Assembly: GCA_022763315.1 (NCBI GenBank)
Contig: JALEHA010000010.1
Coordinates: 1-53,883 of the forward strand
From: Algiphilus sp.
GTDB lineage: Bacteria > Pseudomonadota > Gammaproteobacteria > Nevskiales > Nevskiaceae
Length of the DNA: 53,883 bases
Reading direction: 5' to 3'
The notes under the pieces were generated by a model that worked only from the letters and a program-made list of their open reading frames with translations, was not told the DNA's origin and ran no database searches. The number at the start of each line of letters is the position of its first letter. Within the stretch, counting starts at the first letter, position 1. This document shows, in pieces, positions 43,828-53,397 of this stretch. The position numbers were made by a program, and so were the translations under genes.

Positions 43828-43861
43828 CGGTTCCATGGAACCGTCCGTTTTTTTCTGTGTT
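43828..43861. promoter_or_regulatory. ECF-type promoter built on a 16-bp palindrome
   Basis: CGGTTCCATGGAACCG (43828-43843) is a perfect palindrome. Reading right, GGAAC (43837-43841), 17 bases, GTT (43859-43861) fits the ECF sigma factor pattern for the sigma operon. Reading left, the mirror GGAAC could serve the DUF4168 gene, with a less convincing -10 near 43811-43813. Confidence 0.6.
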
Positions 43862-43898
43862 TGTTGAGATAGGGACGACAAACACAAAGGATGGGCCC

Positions 43899-44435
43899 GT
43901 GGCTTCACGTGAAGAATTCGACTGGATGCTGGCGGCCGAGATCCCGCACCTGCGGCGCTACGCGCGGACGCTGGCCGCGCATCCAGCCGAGGCCGATGAC
44001 CTGGTCCAGGATTGTCTGGAGCGTGCGATGCGCAAGTGGCGGCTCTGGCGCGGCACGGCGAGACTGCGAAGCTGGTTGTTTCGCATGCTGCACCGGCTGT
44101 ATCTGAACCGCCGACGGGATGGTCGTCATCATGACGCCACCGTGCCGCTGGAGGTCGTGGCGGAGCCGACTGCTTCGGGCAATGCCGGTCCGGCCCAGCT
44201 GGAGGTGCGCGACACCATACGTGCGCTGCAGACCTTGCCGGTCGCGCAGCGCGAAGCCATCGTCCTGCTCGCCATCGACGATCTCAGCTACGAGGAAGCC
44301 GCCTGGGTGCTCGAGATACCGGTCGGCACGCTGCGCTCACGCCTCTCGCGCGGTCGCGAGCAGCTGCGTGCGCTTGGGGAGTCGGCCGCGCCCGTATCCG
44401 AGGCCGAGGCGCCCAACCTGAGGAGGGTGAAATGA
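43899..44435 (+). CDS. ECF-type RNA polymerase sigma factor
   Basis: 178 residues. Region 2 is LRRYARTLAAHPAEADDLVQDCLERAMRKWRLWRG ... RSWLFRMLHRLYLNRRR (promoter -10 binding); region 4 is ALQTLPVAQREAIVLLAIDDLSYEEAAWVL followed by the helix-turn-helix GTLRSRLSRGREQLR. GTG at 43899 with AGGA nine bases upstream was chosen. It is coupled to the anti-sigma gene by an ATGA overlap and likely autoregulated through the upstream GGAAC palindrome. Confidence 0.92.
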   Translation: MASREEFDWMLAAEIPHLRRYARTLAAHPAEADDLVQDCLERAMRKWRLWRGTARLRSWLFRMLHRLYLNRRRDGRHHDATVPLEVVAEPTASGNAGPAQLEVRDTIRALQTLPVAQREAIVLLAIDDLSYEEAAWVLEIPVGTLRSRLSRGREQLRALGESAAPVSEAEAPNLRRVK

Positions 44436-45385
44436 GTCCGCACGAGGATGGATCGGACGCAACCAGAGGCGCGTCGGTGCAGGAACGCGATCTGATGGCT
44501 CTGGCTGACGGACGCATCGCGCCGGACAGCGAGCACGCCGCCCGTATCCGAGAGTATCTGCAGGCAGATCCGAACGCGGCAGCCCGTTTTGCCTCCTGGC
44601 AGCAGCAGAATGCGGCCATTCGCGCACACTATGCTCCGGCATTGGCGGAGCCCGTCCCGGAGCGTTTGCAGCCAGAGACACTGCGTGCGCGGCGCCACCA
44701 GGCGCAGGGTCGTCGGCGGCGTCTGGCGGTGGCGGCGGCCGGTGCGGCCGTGGTGGTGGCGGCGGTGATGCGCCTGGCGGCCGCCCCCTGGGGCAACGAG
44801 GACGCAGCGCTGGATCGCTTTGCCGGCGCGGTCGCGAAGCTGCCCGCGAACGCCGATACAGCGGCGATGCCGTCGCCCGTGTCTACGTCCACGCTGGCCG
44901 CGCGTCACGAGCACGCCCTGCCCGATCTCGGCGCGATGGGCTATGCCCTCAAGGGGCAACGCAGCGTCCACGCCGGAGACCGCACCGCGACCGAAGCCCG
45001 TTATGAGGACGCCCAAGGGCGTGCCCTGCGACTCTTCGTCACGGAGGAAGGCGATGGCCAGCCGCCGCAACTGCACCGTCGCGTGGAGAACGGTCGCCAG
45101 GTTGCGTATTGGCGCGTCGGCCAACGGCTCTACGCGCTTGCCAGCCAGACGCAGTTGCAACCTGGACGACTTCAGCGGATCGCGGGCGCAACCCGCGTCG
45201 ATCGCGGATTCGGGCAGGCACCGAGCGGCACCGCCTTCGCGGCGGATCAGGGCCGCGACGTGCAGCCGCCACCGCAAGGCGCGCCACTGGTCACCATGGA
45301 GGAAGCGCCCGCGCGCTCCGAAACGGCGCCCGCCCGCCCGGCCAGCGTCCATTACGAAGGCATGGTCAAAGACTCTTCGCTGTAG
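44432..45385 (+). CDS. Putative anti-sigma factor, single-pass membrane protein
   Basis: 317 residues. The N-terminal cytosolic part (LMALADGRIAPDSEHAARIREYLQADPNAAARFASWQQQN) is like the anti-sigma domain of RsiW-type proteins but has no cysteines, so it lacks the zinc HxxxCxxC site. One membrane helix is at about 97-116 (LAVAAAGAAVVVAAVMRLAA). The rest is a periplasmic sensor-like domain with no catalytic motif. Translation is coupled to the sigma gene. The signal sensed is unknown. Confidence 0.85.
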   Translation: MSPHEDGSDATRGASVQERDLMALADGRIAPDSEHAARIREYLQADPNAAARFASWQQQNAAIRAHYAPALAEPVPERLQPETLRARRHQAQGRRRRLAVAAAGAAVVVAAVMRLAAAPWGNEDAALDRFAGAVAKLPANADTAAMPSPVSTSTLAARHEHALPDLGAMGYALKGQRSVHAGDRTATEARYEDAQGRALRLFVTEEGDGQPPQLHRRVENGRQVAYWRVGQRLYALASQTQLQPGRLQRIAGATRVDRGFGQAPSGTAFAADQGRDVQPPPQGAPLVTMEEAPARSETAPARPASVHYEGMVKDSSL

Positions 45386-45478
45386 GCCACAGCACGGGGC
45401 GCAAGGCGCGGACGGCCGGTGCCTGCTATCTTCCGCTGCCGATTACGCCCCGCGGGCTGCACGAGGAGTACGACACGC

Positions 45479-46606
45479 ATGGAAAACGAGCTCGAACTGT
45501 TTCGCGACAACGTCCGTCGCTTTCTGGAGAGCGAGATCGCTCCCCACTACACGCAGTGGGAAGCCGACGAGATCATGCCGCGCGACGTCTGGCGCAAACT
45601 GGGCGAAGCCGGTCTGCTCTGCGTGGATATGCCGGAGAAATACGGCGGCTCCGGTGCTCCCTTCACCTTCTCGTGCGTTGTGGTCGAGGAACTGGCGCGC
45701 GCCGGTTTCGGCGCATTGGCCAGCAATGTCTCGGTGCATTCCGATATTGCCGCGCCCTACATTGCACACCTCGGAAGCGATGCACAGAAGGCGCACTATC
45801 TTCCGAAGATGGCGCTGGGTGAGGTCATCGGCGCCATCGCCATGACCGAGCCTGGCGCGGGTTCGGATCTGCAGGGCGCACGCACCCGGGCCGAGGTGGA
45901 CGGTGACGGTTATCGCATCAACGGCCAGAAGACCTTCATCACCAATGGGCAGCACGCCGACGTCATCGTCACCTTCACCAAGACCGACCCCAGTGCCGGC
46001 TCCAAGGGGACAGCGCTGTTTCTGATCGACGCCGCGATGGAGGGCTTTGCGCGGGGCCGCAATCTGGAGAAGATCGGCCAGCACGCGGCGGATACCTCGG
46101 AACTATTCTTCTCGGATGTACGCGTGCCGGCCTCTGCCGTGCTGGGACGCGTCGGCAACGGCTTCGGCCACCTGATGGACGAGCTGCCGCGTGAACGGCT
46201 CATCCTTGCCGCCTCGGCGGTGGCTGCCGCCGAAGGCGCGCTGGCGCTGACCATCGACTATGTGCGTGAACGCCACGCCTTTGGCAAGCCGCTGTCTGCA
46301 CAGCAGAACACACGTTTCGAAATCGCGCGCATGAAATCCGATGTGGCCGTCCACCGCGCCTATCTGGAAGACTGCAAGGCGCGCTTCGATGCCGGCGAAT
46401 TCGACGTGGCCGATGCCGCCATGGCCAAGTACACCACCACCGAGATGCAGTGCCGGGTTGCCGATGGCTGCCTGCAACTCTTTGGTGGCTATGGCTACAT
46501 GCGCGAATACCCGATCGCTCGCCACTTCGTCGATGCCCGGGTACAGCGCATCTATGGCGGCACCTCGGAGATCATGAAGGAGATCATCGCCCGCTCGGTG
46601 CTCTGA
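45479..46606 (+). CDS. Acyl-CoA dehydrogenase
   Basis: 375-residue FAD enzyme: IGAIAMTEPGAGSDLQG and INGQKTFITNGQHADVIV are the flavin-binding signatures, RERHAFGKPLSAQQNTRFEIA the mid helix, and RIYGGTSEIMKEIIARSVL the end. Gly stands where MCAD has the catalytic Glu, as in long-chain and isovaleryl-CoA dehydrogenases, where the base lies earlier. Substrate length therefore cannot be read. GAGGAG lies 11 bp before the ATG. Confidence 0.93.
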   Translation: MENELELFRDNVRRFLESEIAPHYTQWEADEIMPRDVWRKLGEAGLLCVDMPEKYGGSGAPFTFSCVVVEELARAGFGALASNVSVHSDIAAPYIAHLGSDAQKAHYLPKMALGEVIGAIAMTEPGAGSDLQGARTRAEVDGDGYRINGQKTFITNGQHADVIVTFTKTDPSAGSKGTALFLIDAAMEGFARGRNLEKIGQHAADTSELFFSDVRVPASAVLGRVGNGFGHLMDELPRERLILAASAVAAAEGALALTIDYVRERHAFGKPLSAQQNTRFEIARMKSDVAVHRAYLEDCKARFDAGEFDVADAAMAKYTTTEMQCRVADGCLQLFGGYGYMREYPIARHFVDARVQRIYGGTSEIMKEIIARSVL

Positions 46607-46626
46607 GCCCGCCTGCGTCGGCGGGC
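46607..46626. terminator. Hairpin between acyl-CoA dehydrogenase and dienelactone hydrolase genes
   Basis: GCCCGCC (46607-46613) and GGCGGGC (46620-46626) directly after the stop codon, 6-nt loop, no T-run. Between convergent genes. Confidence 0.45.
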
Positions 46627-46673
46627 GCAGGCCACAAGCCACCGCCCGCCGATCGCGTAGGCGTGCGCGGCGC

Positions 46674-47345
46674 TCAGCCGCTCAGGTGCTTGGCAAGAAA
46701 GTCGAGGCTACGATCCCAGGCCTGCTTGGCCGCCTCGGCGTCGTAGTAGTCCCAGTCCTCGTTGCCGAAGGCGTGCGGCGCGTCGTAACGGTAGAAGGTG
46801 TAATCCACACCACCTGCCTGCATCTTGGCTTCCAGGGCATCCACGGCCTCGGGTGGGAACATCTGGTCCTGATTGCCGAAATGCGCAAGCAGCGGAATGC
46901 GGATGGTGGCCGGGTCTCCTGCCTCATCGGGCGGAATGCCGTACCAGGCCACGGCGGCGTCCAGCTCCGGGGCGTGGATCGCGCCCAGGATCGACAGCAC
47001 GCCACCCATGCAGAAGCCCATGGTGGCCACCTTTGCGCTGCTCTGCTTGAGGTGCTGGATGGCACCACGCACGTCCTGATGCGCGGCGTCGCCGAAATCC
47101 AGGCCGGTCATCTTGTGCTCGGCCTCGGCGGCATCCAACGCACGTGCGCCGCGGTACAGGTCCGGGACCAGCGCGCGATAGCCGGCTTCGGCGAGGCGGT
47201 TGGCGACGCGCTCGATCTGATCGTTGATGCCCCACCATTCCTGAATGACGACAACGCCGGGTGCGTTGCCGCCCGCCTCCGGTTCGACATAATAGGCGGG
47301 TGCAGTCTTGCCATCGGGGCGGATGAAGCTGTGGTTGGCGGGCAT
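46674..47345 (-). CDS. Dienelactone hydrolase family protein
   Basis: 223-residue alpha/beta hydrolase with triad Cys112 (GFCMGG), Asp160 (GNQD) and His191 (PHAF), the dienelactone hydrolase arrangement; IQEWWGINDQIERVANRLAE is the conserved N-terminal part. Known members open the lactone ring in chlorocatechol breakdown, but no such pathway is nearby, so the physiological substrate is open. GGAGG precedes the ATG. Confidence 0.92.
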   Translation of the reverse strand: MPANHSFIRPDGKTAPAYYVEPEAGGNAPGVVVIQEWWGINDQIERVANRLAEAGYRALVPDLYRGARALDAAEAEHKMTGLDFGDAAHQDVRGAIQHLKQSSAKVATMGFCMGGVLSILGAIHAPELDAAVAWYGIPPDEAGDPATIRIPLLAHFGNQDQMFPPEAVDALEAKMQAGGVDYTFYRYDAPHAFGNEDWDYYDAEAAKQAWDRSLDFLAKHLSG

Positions 47346-47529
47346 GGGGCGTCCTCCGTGGTGTGAATGCCAGCGATGAGCGTACTGGCTTCGTCGTACG
47401 GCGTCAGTGGCTGCACAGCATTTGGGGGCGGTCAGCGCATGGCCGCATACGGTCGACGTCATCACAGCGTGGCTGCTGGTGGCGGCAAGGAAGCGTGCGC
47501 CGGCGCGCTGAACAAGCGAGGGAGAAGGA

Positions 47530-48252
47530 GTGGCCAAGCCCGCAAGACGCCTGTTGATGACGCGATGGAGTAGTCCGCTGTTCCCGTTCTATCAACGCTA
47601 TCCCTTTCGTCATGCCACCTCCATCCGCAGTGCGGACGACCGTGGCTGCATCGACTTCGAGCTTGGCGTGTTCTGTAACCGGATCCCGAAAGCCGCCAAC
47701 TCGTCGGTGATCAGTGGACTGGCCTCCCTCAAACGCGGCACACACGTTCCGTCCAAACCGGCCAAGGCGATGTTCCGGTCACCCTCCAGCCTGTCGCGCA
47801 CCGAACTGGATGCCTTCGAAGCCTTGTTCAAGTTTGCGGTAGTGCGCAACCCTTTCGCCCGCACGCTATCGGCTTACCTGGACAAGATCGAGCGCAAGGG
47901 CAAGATCGATGGTTACCAGACCTGTTTCTCGGATTTCATGGATTATCTGGAGCGGGGCGGTCTGTATCGCAACGCGCACTGGGCGCCGCAGTTCGCACTG
48001 TTGCTGATTCCGCCCGAACGCTATGACTTCTTCGGACGGGTGGAGAGTTTCGACAGCGACATGCAACAGGTCTATGCGCGCCTGCGCGAGCCGGCCCTGG
48101 GCTATGCGCCAAAGTCGATCTATCAGAACTACACCGGCGCCAGCGACAAAGCCCGGCAGTACTACACATCGCGCCAGGTCGAGCAGGTGCGCCGGCTCTT
48201 TGCGTGCGATTTTGAAGGCTTCGGCTACGAGGACCGGCTCGATCTGTCGTAA
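47530..48252 (+). CDS. Sulfotransferase family 2 (carbohydrate-type) protein
   Basis: 240 residues. The PAPS 5' loop is IPKAANSSV (52-60) and the 3' motif FAVVRNPFARTLSAYLDK (103-118), which is the pattern of Sulfotransfer_2 (carbohydrate sulfotransferases), distinct from the other sulfotransferase in this window. GHW-like acceptor motif HWAPQ follows. No membrane helix, so likely cytosolic. GTG start with GAGGGAG upstream; an ATG ten codons in is the alternative. Acceptor unknown. Confidence 0.85.
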   Translation: MAKPARRLLMTRWSSPLFPFYQRYPFRHATSIRSADDRGCIDFELGVFCNRIPKAANSSVISGLASLKRGTHVPSKPAKAMFRSPSSLSRTELDAFEALFKFAVVRNPFARTLSAYLDKIERKGKIDGYQTCFSDFMDYLERGGLYRNAHWAPQFALLLIPPERYDFFGRVESFDSDMQQVYARLREPALGYAPKSIYQNYTGASDKARQYYTSRQVEQVRRLFACDFEGFGYEDRLDLS

Positions 48253-48363
48253 TCGGCGCCGGCAGGGGTGGCTGACGCCCGTGCACTTGCTATGCTTACC
48301 GGCTGATCAACACAGCAGCGCCCAGGCGGCCATCTCCGCCGCGGCCGCACCCAGGGAGACAGG

Positions 48364-50229
48364 ATGAAAACAATCGCGCGCACGCTGATGCTCTCGGCGC
48401 TGTTGGCGGCAGGCCTCGCCGCGTGTTCCGGCAGTGACGTACCCTCGACCGGCAGCAACGTTTCGGGCGACAGGCCAGCGCAGAGCACAGCACGCTGGCA
48501 GTCCTATGCGCGTGCCGCCGACTACCCGGGCACCGCCGCCGAGGACGCCTTCATCGCCATGCGCGACGGCGTACGCATCGCGGCGCGTGTAGTGCGTCCG
48601 AGTGATGCCGAGGGCCGGGTGGTGGACGCGCCACTGCCGGTGATCCTGACCATCAATGGCTATAACAGCCGACTGATCGGGGATGTGCTGCCGAGTACGG
48701 GCTACTTCGTGCAACGCGGCTATGTCCACGTCTTCGTGGACGAACGCGGTACCGGCAGTTCCGGCGGCAAGTGGGAATCCTTCGGCGAGGTGTCGCACGA
48801 GGATTTCCTTGAAGTCCTGGAATGGATCGACGATCAGCCATGGAGCGCGGGACGCGTCGGAACCTGGGGCCCCTCCTACATGGGTATTACCCAGTTCTTC
48901 GCGGCCAAGCATCAGCATCCGTCGTTGAAGGCAATGTTTCCCATCGTGCCAATGGGGGACGCCTACCGCGACATCGTATTCACCGGCGGTCAGATCAATG
49001 CCGGCTTCATTCCACTCTGGGTGGGGCTGGTCAACGGATTGGGTGCACTGCCCTTGGCGGCCTTGCAGGAGAATCCACTGGGCGGCGTCGACGTACTGCT
49101 CGACCATGTCACGCAGTCGCTGCTCTCCTTCTCGGTAGGCACCGTGGGCGAAGCCTTGCTGGGCACCGACAAGGTGTATGACGGACCCTTCTGGCGTGCC
49201 CGTTCGCCGCTGGAGGTGGCGGACCGGGTGCAGGTACCGACCTTCCTCGTCGGCGGTCTCAACGATCTGTTCCAGCGCGGCACACCATTGTTGTATGAGG
49301 CCTTGAAGGGCCATACCGAGGCCAAGCTGTTGATCGGCCCTTGGACCCACCTCGAAGGTTCCTTCGGGGGCGGGCTGCCGGCGGATGGTGTGCCAAGCCT
49401 TGATGCCATCGCGCTGCAGTGGTTCGACCGCTACCTCAAAGGCATGGCCAACGGCGCGGAGCGGCAGCCGGATGTGACCCAGTATCTGTACGGCGAAGAG
49501 CGCTACGTGGTGGAAGCGGACTGGCCGCACCCCGAGGCACGGGCGCTGCGCCTGCATCTGCGCGGCGACGGCAGCCTTTCCGAGGAGGCTGCGCTGCCGG
49601 GCGAAGCCAGCAACCGCGTGCTGCAGCAGCCGGTGAACGGTCTCTGCTCGATGAGCGCCAGCCAGTGGACCGCCGGCATCATTGGCCTGCTGCCATTGCC
49701 GTGCGCCACCGACAACCGCATCACCGAGCTGTTGGAAAGGACCTACACCACGCCGCCATTGGAGCGCGATCTCTACGTCAATGGCCCGATTCAGGCCAAT
49801 GTCTGGGTGTCCACCACGGCGCTGGAGGCGGGTGTGGTGGTACGCATTACCGATGTGTCTCCTGACGGCCGGTCGCAGGAAATCACCAACGGCATTCTCA
49901 CCGCGTCCATGCGTGCCGTGGATGCGTCGCGTGCACGAATGCTGGACGGCCAATCGATTCAGCCCTGGCATCTGTTCACCGAAGAAGCGCGGCAGCGGCT
50001 GTCGCCCGGGGAGATCGTCCCCCTGAATGTGGAAGTCTTCCCGTCCAGTTTCGTGATCAAGGAAGGGCACGCCCTGCGCGTCAGTGTCGGCGCCAGCGAT
50101 CTGCCGCACGGCTTGCCGCCGCTGCCCGATCTGATCCGCGGCGTGGTGGGTCTCCTCAACGTCTACAGCGAGGCTGACTATCCCTCGCACGTCGTGTTGC
50201 CGGTGGTGGAAACCGTACCCGCCCCCTAA
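48364..50229 (+). CDS. CocE/NonD family hydrolase, lipoprotein
   Basis: 621 residues. A lipoprotein signal ends LLAAGLAAC with Cys21 as the lipidated residue. The S15-type alpha/beta hydrolase carries Ser171 (GTWGPSYMG), Asp301 (GGLNDLFQ) and His329 (GPWTH), with RDGVRIAARVVRP and DERGTGSSGG upstream. A jelly-roll C-terminal domain of X-Pro dipeptidyl peptidase type follows from about 400. It acts at the envelope as an esterase or acyl peptidase; substrate unknown. ATG with GGGAGACAGG upstream. Confidence 0.9.
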   Translation: MKTIARTLMLSALLAAGLAACSGSDVPSTGSNVSGDRPAQSTARWQSYARAADYPGTAAEDAFIAMRDGVRIAARVVRPSDAEGRVVDAPLPVILTINGYNSRLIGDVLPSTGYFVQRGYVHVFVDERGTGSSGGKWESFGEVSHEDFLEVLEWIDDQPWSAGRVGTWGPSYMGITQFFAAKHQHPSLKAMFPIVPMGDAYRDIVFTGGQINAGFIPLWVGLVNGLGALPLAALQENPLGGVDVLLDHVTQSLLSFSVGTVGEALLGTDKVYDGPFWRARSPLEVADRVQVPTFLVGGLNDLFQRGTPLLYEALKGHTEAKLLIGPWTHLEGSFGGGLPADGVPSLDAIALQWFDRYLKGMANGAERQPDVTQYLYGEERYVVEADWPHPEARALRLHLRGDGSLSEEAALPGEASNRVLQQPVNGLCSMSASQWTAGIIGLLPLPCATDNRITELLERTYTTPPLERDLYVNGPIQANVWVSTTALEAGVVVRITDVSPDGRSQEITNGILTASMRAVDASRARMLDGQSIQPWHLFTEEARQRLSPGEIVPLNVEVFPSSFVIKEGHALRVSVGASDLPHGLPPLPDLIRGVVGLLNVYSEADYPSHVVLPVVETVPAP

Positions 50230-50250
50230 GCCCCAGGGCACTGCCCGCGG

Positions 50251-50709
50251 TCAGCGGCCTGTCGGCAAGGGGCGCTGTGCGATCCAGAGCAGCTGGGCAG
50301 CGCGGCCGCGCTCGATCCAGACCACGGCGTTCTGCCGGAAGCGGGCGCCGAGGCGGCGCGCCTCTCCACGGCTGAGTCCGGCCACCATAAGGCTGTGCTC
50401 TTCCGGCCAGAGGCCGTCGCAAGCGATATTGCAGGCCGGAAGCATCGGATGCGGCATGGCGTGCAACAGGTGCAGTAGTGCGGATTGCAATCGACGATTG
50501 GCAGCCACGCCCAGCGGCAGGCTGCGCGGGTTGCAGGCCGTCACGATAACCCCCTGCCGGCAGCCGTGCAGCCGCAGCCAGTCGTCGACCGCGGTGGCGG
50601 GTCGGCCAATGCGCAGGTCCTCGGTCGCGGTGGGCAGAAAGACGCGATAGCGCGTCGCGCGATACGGGGCTTCCAAGCGTTGCAGGGGGGCGGTCCGGGG
50701 CACGTTCAC
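50251..50709 (-). CDS. DUF3293 domain protein
   Basis: 152 residues matching the DUF3293 pattern: [66 protein letters not shown]. Function unknown. Initiates at GTG 50709. It lies convergent to the CocE gene and divergent from trpG. Confidence 0.85.
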   Translation of the reverse strand: MNVPRTAPLQRLEAPYRATRYRVFLPTATEDLRIGRPATAVDDWLRLHGCRQGVIVTACNPRSLPLGVAANRRLQSALLHLLHAMPHPMLPACNIACDGLWPEEHSLMVAGLSRGEARRLGARFRQNAVVWIERGRAAQLLWIAQRPLPTGR

Positions 50710-50833
50710 GCCTTCGAGAAGGGCATTGCTTCACGATGCGCCCCCTGCAGGTGCGATGCAAGCTTGGGGGGCTGGCAGGCTTGCTACCATTGCGCCCTCG
50801 CGCGCGTGCCTGCGCCCCCAGCTCGGTATCGTC

Positions 50834-51433
50834 ATGGTTCTTGTTGTCGACAACTACGATTCCTTCACCTACAACCTCGTGCAGTATCTGGGCGAGATCG
50901 GCGCAGCCGTTGATGTCGTGCGCAATGACGCCATGAGCGTGGACGACATGCTGGCGCGGGCGCCGGACCACATCCTGCTTTCGCCGGGGCCGTGTACGCC
51001 GAATGAAGCCGGTGTCTGTCTGGAGCTGATCGCCCGTGCGGCAGGCCGTATCCCGATCTTCGGCGTCTGTCTCGGTCATCAGGCCATCGGGCAGGCCTTC
51101 GGCGGCAGCGTGGTGCGCGCGCGCGAGGTGATGCATGGCAAGACCTCGTCCATCCACCATACCGGCCAGGGCGTCTTTGCTGGATTGGCGAATCCGTTGA
51201 CGGCCACTCGCTATCATTCCCTGATCGTCGCGAAGGAAGGCCTGCCCGATTGCCTGGAAGTGACGGCCTGGACCGAAACCGCCTCGGGAGACGTGGACGA
51301 GATCATGGGCTTTCGCCATCGCAGCCTGCCGATTGAAGGCGTGCAGTTCCACCCGGAATCCATCCTTTCGGAGCACGGCCACGCCATGCTCCGCTCCTTC
51401 CTCGGCTACCGCGTCGCCGAGGCCGTTGAATGA
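50834..51433 (+). CDS. trpG: Anthranilate synthase component II (glutamine amidotransferase)
   Basis: Supplies ammonia from glutamine to TrpE. 199 residues: [28 protein letters not shown], the catalytic Cys79 in GVCLGHQ, and His173/Glu175 in FHPES. Starts [11 protein letters not shown] at 50834. A sole TrpG in such clusters often also serves as the para-aminobenzoate amidotransferase (PabA); that dual role is inference. Confidence 0.96.
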   Translation: MVLVVDNYDSFTYNLVQYLGEIGAAVDVVRNDAMSVDDMLARAPDHILLSPGPCTPNEAGVCLELIARAAGRIPIFGVCLGHQAIGQAFGGSVVRAREVMHGKTSSIHHTGQGVFAGLANPLTATRYHSLIVAKEGLPDCLEVTAWTETASGDVDEIMGFRHRSLPIEGVQFHPESILSEHGHAMLRSFLGYRVAEAVE

Positions 51434-51530
51434 GCGACCCTTCTGCCGCGATGCGTGTGCCGCCCTGGTCTGGGGGAGCGTCGTGCATCGCCCCTGTTCC
51501 ACCGCCGCCGCCCGGGCGGAGCCTCAACGC

Positions 51531-52583
51531 ATGGCCTGCCAACCTATGACGACATTCACTCCGCAGCAGGCGCTCGCACGCGTCATCGACCACCGCGAGA
51601 TCTTCCACGACGAGATGGTCACCTTGATGCGCAGCATCATGGGGGGTGAGGTGTCGCCGGTATTGACCGCGGCCATCCTGACCGGTCTGCGGGTGAAGAA
51701 GGAGACGGTGGACGAAATCACCGCTGCAGCTCGGGTAATGCGCGAGTTCGCCCGCCCGGTGCCGCTCGCCGATCGTGCGCACTTTCTGGACATCGTCGGC
51801 ACCGGCGGCGACGGCGCGCATACCTTCAATATTTCCACCGCCTCCATGTTTGTAGCGGCTGGTGCGGGTGCCAAGGTCGCGAAGCATGGCAACCGTTCGG
51901 TGTCCAGCGCCTCGGGCGCCGCCGACGTGCTGTCGGCGCTCGGTGTGCAGATCGAGCTGCAGCCCGATCAGGTGGCGCGGTCCATCGAGGCCTGCGGCAT
52001 CGGCTTCATGTTCGCGCCCATCCATCATCCGGCGATGAAGGAAGTGGCGCCGGTGCGCAAGGAAATGGGGGTGCGTACCATCTTCAACATCCTCGGCCCG
52101 CTGACCAATCCGGCCGATGCCCAGCACTGTCTGATGGGCGTCTTTCATCCGGATCTCGTCGGCATCCTCGCCCGCGTGCTGGCCGAGCTGGGCCTGCGTC
52201 GCGCGCTGGTGGTATGGGGCCGGGATGGGCTGGACGAGATCACGCTGGGCGGCGCCACCTACTGCGCCGAAGTGCGCGACGGTGCCGTGCAGGAATACGA
52301 GATCCATCCCGAGGACTTCGGACTGTCGATGGTGTCGAGCCGGCAGCTGGTGGTCGACGGACCGGAGGCGTCCCGCGCCATCATCGAGGGGGTGCTCGCC
52401 GATGCGGCGGGTCCGGCGCGGGACATCGTGCTGCTCAATGCCGGCGCGGCGCTCTATGCCGCCGGCATCGTCGACCGCATCGCCGACGGCATCGAGGCGG
52501 CGCGTGAGAGCCTGCGCTCCGGTGCGGCGGCGCAGAAGCTGTCCGAATTCGTGGCCATCACCCAGAAACTGTCCGCAGCATGA
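51531..52583 (+). CDS. trpD: Anthranilate phosphoribosyltransferase
   Basis: Transfers phosphoribose to anthranilate. [17 protein letters not shown] is the phosphate-binding signature; [21 protein letters not shown] and [11 protein letters not shown] follow. Of two close ATGs, 51531 has GGAG nine bases upstream and gives 350 residues; 51546 (345 residues) is the alternative. The stop overlaps trpC as ATGA. Confidence 0.96.
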   Translation: MACQPMTTFTPQQALARVIDHREIFHDEMVTLMRSIMGGEVSPVLTAAILTGLRVKKETVDEITAAARVMREFARPVPLADRAHFLDIVGTGGDGAHTFNISTASMFVAAGAGAKVAKHGNRSVSSASGAADVLSALGVQIELQPDQVARSIEACGIGFMFAPIHHPAMKEVAPVRKEMGVRTIFNILGPLTNPADAQHCLMGVFHPDLVGILARVLAELGLRRALVVWGRDGLDEITLGGATYCAEVRDGAVQEYEIHPEDFGLSMVSSRQLVVDGPEASRAIIEGVLADAAGPARDIVLLNAGAALYAAGIVDRIADGIEAARESLRSGAAAQKLSEFVAITQKLSAA

Positions 52584-53377
52584 GCGATATTCTGAGTCAG
52601 ATTCTCGACCGCAAGGCCGAGGAAGTACACGCCCTCCGGCAGCGGTATTCCGACGAGGATCTCGAGGAGCTGGCGGCCGAGGGCGATGTGCCGCGCGGTT
52701 TTGTCGCCGCGCTAGACCAGAAGGTGCAGAACGGCGGCGCCGCCGTTATCGCGGAGATCAAACGGGCCAGCCCCAGCAAGGGCCTGATCCGCGAAGACTT
52801 CGACGGTGCCTGGCTGGCACAGCGCTACGCTGAGGGCGGTGCCTCGGCATTGTCGGTGCTGACCGATCGCGATTTCTTCGGCGGCAGCGCGGAAGTGCTG
52901 CAGGCCGCGCGCGCCGCCTGCTCGCTGCCAGTGCTGCGCAAGGATTTCCTCATCGATCCCAAACAGGTGCTCGAAGCGCGCGCCATGGCGGCCGACTGCA
53001 TTCTGCTCATTGCCGCCGCCTTGTCGCAGCAGCAGCTACGCGAGCTGGATGCCGTGGCGCATGCCTGCGGCATGGATGTGCTGGTTGAAGTGCACAGCGC
53101 CGAGGAGCTCGACAGCGTGCTGCAGGCGGAGCTGCGGCCGGGCTGGTTGCTCGGCATCAACAACCGCGATCTCAAGACCTTCGACACCCGCCTCGAGACC
53201 ACGCTCGACCTGCTGCCGCGCCTGGACGACGGCCGCTCGGTGGTGACCGAAAGCGGCATTCTTTCGGCCGCCGACGTACAGCGCATGCGCGCCGCCGGCG
53301 TGCATCGTTTTCTCGTGGGCGAATCGCTGATGCGCGCGCCGGACCCCGGCGCCGCGCTGCAGCAGTTGATCGCCTGA
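52580..53377 (+). CDS. trpC: Indole-3-glycerol phosphate synthase
   Basis: TIM-barrel ring-closure enzyme of tryptophan synthesis. 265 residues with [19 protein letters not shown] (catalytic Lys), [42 protein letters not shown] and [11 protein letters not shown]. Single-function, not fused to TrpF. Overlaps trpD and is followed by an OsmC-family gene after 20 bp. Confidence 0.97.
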   Translation: MSDILSQILDRKAEEVHALRQRYSDEDLEELAAEGDVPRGFVAALDQKVQNGGAAVIAEIKRASPSKGLIREDFDGAWLAQRYAEGGASALSVLTDRDFFGGSAEVLQAARAACSLPVLRKDFLIDPKQVLEARAMAADCILLIAAALSQQQLRELDAVAHACGMDVLVEVHSAEELDSVLQAELRPGWLLGINNRDLKTFDTRLETTLDLLPRLDDGRSVVTESGILSAADVQRMRAAGVHRFLVGESLMRAPDPGAALQQLIA

Positions 53378-53397
53378 TCGCCTCATCAGGAGCCGGC

